Positions 28,601 to 40,641 of a DNA stretch of 64,000 bases are shown piece by piece. Numbering within the stretch: position 1 is the stretch's first letter; each line of letters begins with the position of its first letter. The stretch lies in contig CAJHNH020000486.1 in assembly GCA_905116865.2 (NCBI GenBank), forward strand, positions 162,001 through 226,000. The letters are read 5' to 3'. This DNA comes from Candidula unifasciata. Its lineage: Eukaryota; Mollusca; Gastropoda; Stylommatophora; Geomitridae. Under the pieces are notes generated by a model. It saw only the letters and a program-made list of their open reading frames with translations. It was not told the DNA's origin and searched no databases. The translations under genes and the position numbers were made by a program.

Positions 28601-31600
28601 ACATGGACAATAAGGCTATGTAGAACCTGTGCTGTTATATGCATGTGAGACATGGACAACAAGGCTATGTAGAACCTGTGCTGTTATATGCATGTGAGAC
28701 ATGGACAATAAGCAGACAGAGAAGCTGAAAAAACATTTAGTCAGCAGAGATGTGGATATGGAGAAGAATGAAAAGAATATAAAGGAATAAAAGAAGAAAT
28801 GAAGCGGTCCTCATCCCCTTTATGAAAGTCATAAACTTATTTGAACAATTAGACACAGACAGTCAGTATTTTTTGGACATGTTATGAAGAAGAATGGACT
28901 CAATAATCTGGTAACAACTGGCAAAATTAATGGAAAGACAGCAAAAAGAAGACAAAGAGAGAAACATCTGGATGGCTTGGCCCCAGAGATGGTGGCGAGA
29001 CAAAAAAAACCTGACCTGATCCGTGATTCTGGTGATTGGCTGAGGTGGCGAAACATGACAGCCACAGCCTACTGGTAAGGCACATGATGATGATGATGAT
29101 GATGATGAGAGATCCTTACCATTTCAAAGACAGCATTCTCCTCAAGAGACTTGGAATAGTTGGGATGTATGTACCTCTTCTCCCAATCCTGCAGACAGAC
29201 AATAAGTAAGCCTTTATGCCAGGTTTTATTTATACCATTCTCAGACTGCCTGTCTCCGTGAGGGTTCCCAGGGCCCCATTGTGGGGAAAACAAGAGTAGA
29301 CCCACTGCCTCCTCATCAAGCATGTCGTAGGAATCGGCTAACTGGTTGGCTTACATCGAAATCGGAGTGCATCTGCCACAGCGGCAAGGAATTACCAGCT
29401 GCACACAAATAAGCCAGTAAAGCGGATGAACACGCAAAACTCAGGCCCTGGTACAATGCCAAGGTTCAAGTAGACGAACAACCAGGACTTTCCACCGGAG
29501 CTCACAGCCAGTGAAGAAAGAAGACTGTCTAGAGACTTTTTAAAAATAACATATCAGTTACAGTTCAGAAAACTGTTAGGGCAGTGGGAGGAGATCTTGG
29601 ATGGGGTAAGGTGAACCCACGACCGGCTCTAGCTGACGGGCCGTGCTGCTGACGTCACCGGGTCTGGCTAACGATGCGTTGGCGCAGCGGTTCTCAAAGA
29701 AGAAATAAACTATTTCCGACACTGGCGACGGAAGAAAACTTCAATTTCAACTTTTAAGTATCTTCATGCCTTCTTTAATAATTTCACAATTTTTAGCCGA
29801 CTTTTCTTGATTATTGCCGCAGCACCCCTGGCATACGCTCACGACACCCTAGGGTGCCTCGGCACCTAGTTTGAGAACCGCTGCTTTAACGCATCGTTAG
29901 CCCGACCCGGTGACATTAGCAGCCAGGCCCGTTAGCTGGAGTCGGTCGTGGTTGAACATACAATTAGAGGTGTGTGAAGACCTGAACAAAAAAACTGGGC
30001 AATGAGGAGTGTGGTCAAGATTTCCCTAACACAAATCAGACTTGTGTAGGATTGTAATCAGATTGACCCCAGGTGCAGAGTGGCCAGCAGGCACTGCAGA
30101 ACCAGAAATTCAACAACTTATTCTTGACAATTCCCACCCAGGAAATGTTACCATCTATACAGAGGAAGTCCATGGGGGTACATCCTGTAGTGCAGAATGA
30201 CATGGAGGAGTCTTGCATCTGGTGTCACAAAAGCAGCATCAAAGAATGGGGTATCCCCCTTATACACAACACAATGGCCTTAACTTCCTCTCATGAGATA
30301 AATGTTGAATCAAGATTCGACATCACAGCACTCGGGACACTATATCTGCCTGCTTATTTCCCAACACATCGGCATGGCCTAGAGAAAATATCCAAAGGAT
30401 GCTAACTACCCGGGACCTTTGAAGTGATGCTTGCCACTCTGCACAGAGCATGCCTGTCTCCACCTTTCTCAATTTGCTCTGTGAGTCAGTTACAATGACC
30501 CCATGTGTGTACAGCTGATTCTCAAGCCAGCAGAAGGCAGCAGTGACTGCCTCCACCTCCATTCTCAAACTAGTCTCATGAGACTGAAATCCTGCGCCCC
30601 CAGTGTAGAAATAAAAATTCAGAAAACAGCCTGTCAAACATTACATCTTCATCTTTTTTCCAGTTCACCAGCTGTAAACTCAGGTGGAAAGTTTTGATTG
30701 TTCGTCCACTTTTGGATTCTAGTCCTGTTCCAGAAATTGAGTGTTGCCTGTACATCCATTTCACAGGTTTGACTTGTTTGCATGCAGACTGATGGTTCTT
30801 TGCCTCTCAGACAGATCTACTCCAACTTCCAAGTAAGCTCCCAATTAGCTGACTCTTATGACATGGTTTTGGGCCGGCAGTCAGTTCATTCTTTTTTTCT
30901 CCACAATGGGGTCCTGAAACCCACACGGGGTCAAACATTACAAAAGCTTCATTTTAAAAAAGTTAAAAAATAAATAAATAAATAAAAGCAACTGACCAAA
31001 CGATTGTTGAAGATTTCCCAAAGTTCTGGATGCAAACGGGTAGTGTCAAACTCATCAGGATAAACCAGATGGCCCCAGTCGTCCTGATTGGTCAGGTATA
31101 AGAAAATTACCTGTTGGCAGACAAGTCTTCAATTAATATTTGACCATCACAGTCACATACATTTTTAATGGACTGATTGGGCTTTCACCATCTTCATTAC
31201 TATTTGACAGCTGTGGTAGTGTGGTGGCTAGACATACACCTGCCAGCAGAAGGTCTAGGGTTCAAATCCAAATTGAGACAGTTGTTTATTTCTTTTTTTC
31301 AAAAACTGATATTGGCTCTCAGGTAGACCCTGCATAAAATAGATACCTGGAATTGTTCTAGGAAGTAAAGCAGGCTAGCACAATGCTGACCCATAGAGTG
31401 TAAACTTGTGTATCGTCTTCTTCTTCACGTTCACCAGCTGTAAACTCTGGCGGAAAGTTGTAGCTGTTCATCAACCTCTGGGCTTTATTTTTATTCCAGA
31501 ACTATAGTTTTGTGTGCAGATCCATTTTACAGATCTAGCTTATTTATAAGCGGACTGATGGTTCCTCGTCTGTAAGGCAGATGCACTCCGACTTTGAAGA

Positions 31601-34600
31601 TAACTCCCCTAATTAGTTGCCTTGTATGAAAAGCTTGTTAGGAAAGCCTAATCCTTTTTTTCCCCTGCCAAAATGGAGCCCCAGAACCGACAAAAGAAGT
31701 TCTGTTTAAGTCTTTCTTTTTCTAGCCTGGAGTTTTATGTGTATGAATTGTGTTTACCATCATCATAAATGGTACAAATACACAGTGCTAAAAGCTACTG
31801 TTACATTACAAGCAGCATACAAACCATGCAGGAGCCACTCGTCATTATATTGACCAAACAGAATGGGTGTTACTAGCCTAAAAACATTTGCAGACAAACT
31901 CAGGAGGATATCGGAACACTTATGGTCATGTCCAATGTGCGATGAAGATGGTCTCAAAAACGAGCAATGAACAATGAGCTGTTGCTACAATTACTACAAC
32001 TATGAATACCCCAGCAACAACCAGCAACGACTATAAACCAACCTTATCTCTGGCAGCCTGGCAGAATGACATGTCAGGGTCAACATTTGTGTTGTAGGTG
32101 TAAGCATCCTTGAGTGCTGGCAGATGGCGGCCCTGTACCAGCATGATGTTGGTGATGTGCGGGACATTCCACAACCCACTGCATGGGACAACAAGAAAAC
32201 ATTAAGGGTAGGCATATCATATTTGTGAGTACTGTTGTCTTACGTTTCACATATACATTTAGATTAAAAACCCCAAAAAATTCAGATGATTTGGACATCT
32301 AACAAAATTACTACAAAATAGCAAAACAGAGTTAACTATGTTTAGGCGCAAATAAAAATTATGTCAGTAGGTGCTGAAGGAAAAAAGAGATGAAGATGAA
32401 AAATAATATGTGAGGAGGAGAAAGAATGGTGAAGAATAGAGACAGGAAGAAAAAGAAAAGGTCATATTATGAAGGAAGAGGAGAAGCAGTTGGTAATATG
32501 TATTCTAACTAAACACTTACACCTTGATGTAATTGACAATATCCATGTAATCCTCAGACCGAGCGTAGAAGCCATCAGGGTTGAGAGCACCCCAAAAGTT
32601 GGACCATAATTTGGATGGACGTTTCAGCATGGGTGCCACAATCGATCTGAAATACAATGATTGAAATCTACCTTTCACTCTGCAAACTCAGTGTCATGTC
32701 ATAAATCTGATCTATTGGAAAATTCACAAATTATCTGCTGTGCTTGAAGTTAAACTAAAATAGGTCTGTCGGTTGGCAGAATACACATTTGCCAAGCATG
32801 TGCCTACCTCAGAGTCAACACAGACACATGACACCCACTGCATAATGAAATTAGGAAGACAAAAGGCAGCAGGTTAAAAAGAGAAAAACAGTGGATGGGT
32901 CAGGATAAATGTGGACAAACAACCAGAACTTTCTGCCTAAGTTTACAGCCAGTAAACATGAAGAAGAAGAAGAATAGGATTGTCCTTTTGTGGGTTCCAT
33001 GTGCCAAGTCAGAAAAACAAAACAGATTCACTGCCCTTTAACAAGCATATTGTGAAAGGTAATAAATTAGGGGTGTTGCGAAATTGGATGTTTATGACAG
33101 AAAGGCAAAGATATCACAGTTGAACCAGCTGTAAACCACAACACAATATGCCAACCACCCTCTAAAGGTTGAACACAGAAGAAGAAAAAGAAGAAGAAGA
33201 AGAAAAAGAAGAAGGAGGAGGAGAAAGAAGAATGAGGAGGAGGAGGAAGAAGAAGGAGGAGGAGGAGAAGAAGAAGAAAAAGAAGGAGGAGGAGAAAGGA
33301 TGAGAAGGAGAAGAAGAAGAAAAAGAAGAAGAAGAAGAAGAAGAAGAAAAGAAGAAGAAGAAGAAGAAGAAGAAGAAGAAGAAGAAGAAGGGGGAGGAAA
33401 GATGAGAAGGAGGAGGATGAGAAGAAGAAGAAGAAGAAGACAAGAACTGCACAGGATAGACATGACACAACAGAATGATGATAAGGATACATTCAAGTGC
33501 TACCTTACCTATGATGAGGATACACTCAAGTGGTGCCTTACCTATGATGAGGATACACTCAAGTGGTGCCTTACCTGTTCTGTTTAATTAAATCTTTCAA
33601 ACAACTGGGCTTGGTAATCTGCACCACGGAGTCCACCGTCAGCAAATAATGGCAGTTTTTGGTGACACACTCGTTTCTGAAAGCATCAATATGAAGACAC
33701 AATTAATTCAAGTATGAAATATAAATAGTAACCTACCGATCACAATACATAAAACACTGATAAGACTGTCTCATACAGTTCTCAAACATGGAGTGAAATT
33801 AAAATAGACAAAGCCTTATTACAAACGACTGAGACAGTATTTCCACGAGTATTCAGGCCCATCAAATATTAAAACAGCGGAGCATATAGTTAGAAGCAAC
33901 AATGAATTTCATAATCTGTTTAAATCACCATTTATTGCTTGCATCATGAGGGCTAATAGACCAAATTTGTTGGAGCATATAGAGTAGCGCACTTAAGGTC
34001 AATATATACAGTCACTGGAGGGGCAGGGGCCGACCGACACGAAGATGGGCACGGATATAGGTGACTCCTTGAATGTAAAAATGCATGAGGCGGGAGAACT
34101 GGCGAGCACCGAGTTTCTTTCAGGCAGACTGTGATGAGAGCAACGTTCTGCAAAGGACCTGCTACATAATGATGATGATGATGGTATTGTTTATTGTCTT
34201 ATACAGATGTGAGAGTTGGACTCTTACTGTGGAAATGGAAAGGAGGATTCAGGCTTTCAAATGTAAAGGCTATTGACGCATTTTAGGAATTAGTTATTTA
34301 GAACACAGAATAATAAATTGGTCAAAAATATAAAATTTGCAGGACATGCGGAGCCTCTCCTGGCCGCGGTAAAACGTCACAAGCTAGCTTGGTTCAGGCA
34401 TGTGTTGAGACTTGATCCCATTGCAAAGACTGTATGTACTTCAAGGAACATTGGGGAGTAGACGAAGAACAGGAGGGCAAAGAAGAATCTGGAATGACAA
34501 CATCAAGAAATCGACAGGACTAAGTTATCATACACTTATTCATCAAGCTGAGAAAGATGGTGGGCTTCCATCAATACACCTCCACAACCCTAACTGGTCA

Positions 34601-37600
34601 CAGGTTATGTTATGTTTTGTTATAGAGAGAATGCCAGATGACATAGATTTTTTTTTTAATGTGACAAAAGCTGAACTGGTGTAGACCACAAAGCAGACCA
34701 AGAAGACAGCGGAGAGACAGATAATATACAGGTAGACCAACACCTGGAGTCACCACCTGGAAAAACTAAGGCCAATCACATAGATAAATGAAGATGGGTG
34801 ATAACAGCAACAGAGCTTGGAATGCTAAAGAAGAAATTATAGAAATGCCCTTCTTCTTTCTCTCTATTTGCTTTCACACTTTCATGTTCTTCTTAAAATC
34901 CATGTATACATATTTTAAAGAAAAAAAAATCTAGATCAATACATTTTTTTTTTAAACATTAATTAGTGTCCTATGTAAAAATTTTTTTTTTTTTTTTTAA
35001 ATATTGTTTTGCCACAAATTGCCATGGGTTCATGTACCCTACTTTTTTTTTTTAACAGCTTTCATGGGGTGAAAATGTTTATTCATTCCTGTTCCATGGT
35101 TGTATTATTTTAACTCCTCTGACCCAAACACTGATTACATAAATACATTCTGAGGACAGAACGAGTTAATCCAGTTTTTCCCACTTCTCATGACGTACCT
35201 AAAGAGTGTAGATTATCTTCTGATGCAGGGAACCAGTTCACTTTGTGATTATATGTCAGTCTTGCCTTTCCTCTGAGTGTAGATTATCTTCTGATGCGGG
35301 GAACCAGTTCACTTTGTGATTATATGTCAGTCTTGCCTTTCCTCTGAGTGTAGATTATCTTCTGATGCGGGGAACCAGTTCACTTTGTGATTTATATGTC
35401 AGTCTTGCCTTTCCTCTGAGTGTAGATTATCTTCTGATGCGGGGAACCAGTTCACTTTGTGATTATATGTCAGTCTTGCCTTTCCTCTGAGTGTAGATTA
35501 TCTTCTGATGCGGGGAACCAGTTCACTTTGTGATTATATGTCAGTCTTGCCTTTCCTCTGAGTGTAGATTATCTTCTGATGCGGGGAACCAGTTAACTTT
35601 GTGATTATATGTCAGTCTTGCCTTTCCTCTGAGTGTAGATTATCTTCTGATGCGGGGAACCAGTTAACTTTGTGATTATATGTCAGTCTTGCCTTTCCTC
35701 TGAGTGTAGATTATCTTCTGATGCGGGGAACCAGTTCACTTTGTGATTATATGTCAGTCTTGCCTTTCCTCTGAGTGTAGATTATCTTCTGATGCGGGGA
35801 ACCAGTTCACTTTGTGATTATATGTCAGTCTTGCCTTTCCTCTGAGTGTAGATTATCTTCTGATGCGGGGAACCAGTTCACTTTGTGATTATATGTCAGT
35901 CTTGCCTTTCCTCTGAGTGTAGATTATCTTCTGATGCGGGGAACCAGTTCACTTTGTGATTATATGTCAGTCTTGCCTTTCCTCTGAGTGTAGATTATCT
36001 TCTGATGCGGGGAACCAGTTCACTTTGTGATTATATGTCAGTCTTGCCTTTCCTCTGAGTGTAGATCATCTTCTGATGCGGGGAACCAGTTCACTTTGTG
36101 ATTATATGTCAGTCAATGGTCACTCCCCAGTGCACCATTCTCTTCACACCGTCATGATAAACCCTGCTTCCACATTTCTGACTTGCCTTCAGAGGGCCCC
36201 GACCATATATGGCTTGTCATGCATCCATTAATGAATAGTACAGGAGACAGACAGCGGCGTCCGTGGCTAAGGCGTTGCGAGTCGGACTCGTAATCCAACG
36301 TACCGCGATCGAAACCCACTGCGGGCTGCGTGGATTTTTATCGTGGTATGGGACGTCGCAGGTCGACCCAGCCTCAAATGGGTACCAGGATGGGCTGTCC
36401 TGGGAAAGTAAAGACAGCTGGCGTAATGCTGACCACATTACCCACCGAGTGTTGATGGTCTGTAAAAATATGGACGCTCTTCGCATATGCCCAATACGCC
36501 TAAAGGCGTGAAAGGGATCTTTACTTTACTTTTTTTACAGGAGACAGACAGGCAGGCAGGCAGGCACGCAGACAGACAGGCAGACAGAGAGAGAGAGAGA
36601 GAGACACACACACACACACACACAGAGAGAGATTAGAGAGACACACATACACACATAGAGAAAGAGTGAGAGAGAAAAAGAGAGAGAGAAAAAAAAAGAG
36701 GGGGGGGGGGGAAAACAGACAAAGAAGCAAACATAAAAAGAAAGACCGAGTGAAAGAGACTATGACAGAGAAAACTGTGTGACCACTGACATTGCCCAGT
36801 TCCTGCCAACACCCTCTGCTACACTGTCAGATGGGGACACAACTCGGACACTCCGGTACAATGTCCCATTCTCCTGTACAAACTTTTCTACTTCTTTGTT
36901 GTGAAAGTTGACCTGCAAGTGAAAACAGGACTCATCAATGCTTGTCTCTTTTTCAGTCAGTCACTCTCTCGCCCTTTCCTTATCTCACTTACTTACTCAC
37001 TCTTTCATTTGCTCATTCTCTTTCTCACTAAAAAATATTTCTTCAACTTACTCTCAATCTCTCTGTCTCACCCACTAACTCTCTTGCCCTTTCTCTTAAT
37101 GAATATTTTTTTGCTCTTTCACTTCCTCACTCACTCATCAATTCTCACCTTTTCTCTCTCTCTCTCTCTCACCCCTCTTTTTCTCACTCACTCATCTACA
37201 CTTTGACTCACTCACATACTCTTTCTGGAGCAACTTAACTTTATATCAATATTTAACTCTTTTATATTAAAATCATCATCATAAACCAATTCTGCCGTTA
37301 AGCATCACGGGGAGGAATAATTTGCAATCCAGTGCATTTTGGGTGACATTGTCGTGCCATAAGCAGAGTGTCTTTAATGTTGTAGATCCATTTTTTTTTT
37401 CCACAGCTGTCCTCTTGATCTTGTAGCTGATTTTCTTGTTAAATGTAGTGCTTGTGATAGTATTTGATCTAGCTGAAATCTAACAAGATGGTCAAACCAC
37501 CTGATCTGATGATTCCTGATGAATTTAGTACAAGGTGTGGTCCCCAAATTTCATTGATAGTATCATAATTTACTCAATCTCGGATGGTTAATTATAAGAT

Positions 37601-40600
37601 CCAGATGAGGATGTGGACATACAGAAGAATAGATCGTATTTCATAGAAATAAAATCAAAATACAGTTTCTGGGGAGACTGTGAGTAAAAGAGAATTCTTG
37701 TTTTAAAAAAAAAATTAGAGGAAAAATAAGTCAAACAGGATATTTTGAACACTAAAAGACATAAGTTTTATAAAAAGCATACTGAATAGAACAATAACAA
37801 GCAGTCAAGCAAGAGGTAGGCAATGACTCAAGAGGGAGGATTACAAACAACAGGATATGGACAAACAGCAGTCTGTGAGTATACAACCACAGACAGACAG
37901 TGAAAGTTATCTAGTATTCTACCAAGGAACAAGTTGATCAATCTAGTTTATGAGTGACTGCTTCGGTCACCTCCACATTTCTGAGTTATACACTAGTGGA
38001 AAGTTACCTAGTATTCTAACTAGGAACAAGTTGATCAATCTAGTTTATCAGTGACTACGTTGGTAATTCTCCACATTTTTGAGTTATACACTAGTGGAAA
38101 GTTACCTAGTATTCTAACTAGGAAACGGTTGATGAATCTAGTTTATCAGTGACTACTTTGGTAATTCTCCACATTTCTGTGTTATACACTAGTGGAAAGT
38201 TATCTAGTATTCTACCTAGGAAACAGTTGATCAATCTAGTGTATCACTGACTACTTCGGTCATTCTCAACATTTTTTAGTTATACACTAGTGGAAAGTTA
38301 CCTAGTATTCTACCTAGGAAACAGTTGATCAATCTAGTTTATCAGTGACTGCTTCGGTCATCTCCACATTTCTGAGTTATACACTATTGGAAAGTTACAT
38401 AGTATTCTACCCAGGATAAAGTTGATCAATCTAGTTTATCAGTGACTGCTTCGGTCATCTCCACATTTCTGAGTTATACACTAGTTGAAAGTTACCTAGT
38501 ATTCTACCCAGGATAAAGTTGGTCAATCTATACTCAACTGGGGGATGAGGGCCAGAAGAAGAGGGCAGCCTGCTGATCTCCAGTTAAAGCTAAACAGAAA
38601 TGCTACATCGGTGGATAAAGAGCAAAAATAGAAGACGCAAACCAGGCTGATTTTACATCAGAACAAAATTAAAAGCTAAGTTAGGCAGCAGTATTAAATA
38701 AATAAGCATTTACATACATACAACTTTGTGAAAATATATTAAACATTATAGGCAGACAACAAATCAAATGGTTTGGCCAAGTAACAAGACTGGCATCAGA
38801 CAGGGCACCACAGAAAGCAATGTTATACAGATACAGCCGTAACAGAGCCAGAGGTCGACCACGCAGAAGATGGAATGCAGAAATATTTGAGACACTGAAA
38901 AGTACTTTATACAAAGCGAACAGAAATGCCTGTTCCAGAGATATCTTCCTGCCCTGACACCTCAAGACATGTCAGGAACAGAGAAAAGAAGAAGAAGAAG
39001 ATACACACATATATACAGTATTATAGATACAGTTAGACTTGGGAGCCACCATGGAGTAGTGGCTAAACACTTGCCTGTGAATCTGCAGGTCATGAGTTCA
39101 AGTCCCACCAAGTGTCGATAGGTCTATAAAATATAAGTCTAGCCCTTTATTCCCAACCACTTGAAGGTGTGGAAAAGGGTCATTTACTTTGTAAAGTATT
39201 ACTTAAACAAACATATATAAACATTTTTATCAGTATAGTATTTTTTAAACAAACATGTACATATATAAATGCATTACTATTTTAAACAAACATATACTTT
39301 CAACAAACATATACGTAGATTATTACTGATATAGACACAAACATATTCATACATACATTATTATGGATATAGACATCAATTTTATCCTTGGGATAATCAA
39401 GTGAAGCCACTCTTTGAAAGAACTCTCGTAAAAATGGGGTTGCTTGTTCCACAAACAGAGCTATCAGCACAGTAGGATAATCCGCTTCCTGTGGATATCA
39501 AAACATGTGTAGTTATAGAGGATAGAAATCTAATTTACGAGTTACAGCAGTAACCTTTCTTTAGGTTTGCTGTCTACTTTTCATTTAGGAAATTAACTGC
39601 CAGTCTACTTTTCACTGCAGCAAATACTGGCATGCTAATTTTCATTTCAGAAATTACTGGCAAGGTTACTTTTATTTTCATAAATCACTGGCAAGGCTAC
39701 TTTTATTTTCAGAAATCACTGCCAGTCTATCCATTTTCATTAAACAATGGCAGTCTACTTTTCATTTCAGAAAAAAAAAACTGCCTGTCTGTTGATTTTC
39801 AGAAATCACCGCCAGTCTACTTTTCACTTCAAAGCAACTGGCTGTCTACCCTACAGATCAGTGTTCTTCAACCTCTTTTACTTTACACCTGTGATTCTGA
39901 AAACAAGGAAAACCCTTTCAGGGACCAATGATAGCTAACCAATCAAACAAAAGGACAAAACAGAAACAAGAAAATATGTGGATAACAGTTTATTTGTTAT
40001 ATCAAATATCACAAAAAGACAATTCACAGTCATTTGCTGCTGAACAGAGGTTCCACAATCTTTTGTACATGGCAGGAGTGTTATTTCAAATAGATAAAAG
40101 TGCTGCAGTAACACCTGTTCAGTTTCTCTGTTTGGTTTTAATTACACGACTGAGAAAATCTTTTTGCACACAGAAAGAAAGTCGACAAAATGACCAACAA
40201 TCTGATGGCTCTCTAACTCAAAGACAGGTAAACTGTGTTTTTCCTCCTAATAATATCCCAAACTGAGACATGCAGCCGCTACAAGATTTGGCCAGCTAGA
40301 AGAAATATCTGGCCAGCTGCCAGAACACTGGATGAAAAATTTTACAAACAATATCTTTTTTTGTTTTTAATGCTCTGCCTACCAGTGGTTTTCAGAAGAG
40401 AAGGCAACAGGCCTCTATAAAGGCTGAGATGTAATGCACAACCTCTTAAACTGAAAATTAGGTGTAACTGCACACCACATAGAATTGGAACACAAATAAG
40501 ATAGAAAAAAAAAAAATTCACTCTACAGTATAACATGCTGTCAGGCAGCTGAACATGGAGAAAGTCTGACATTTTGGTTTATCAGGAAATCGCCAATGGC

Positions 40601-40607
40601 TACAACC

Positions 40608-40641
<34 letters not shown>

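Noticed and set aside
33067..33587. Long open frames of Ser/Phe/Leu or Arg/Glu repeats on both strands
   Set aside because: They are translations of a (GAA)n/(GGA)n tract with no real coding signal; all three frames are open for the same reason.
35203..36113. Regular direct repeats that might suggest a CRISPR array
   Set aside because: Units are contiguous with no unique spacers, lie in a eukaryotic intron and resemble LINE sequence; it is a minisatellite.
39857..40420. Further hAT-like element starting CAGTGTTCTTCAACCTCTTTT-like
   Set aside because: A left-end-like motif is visible near 39860 but no inverted partner or target duplication was found.
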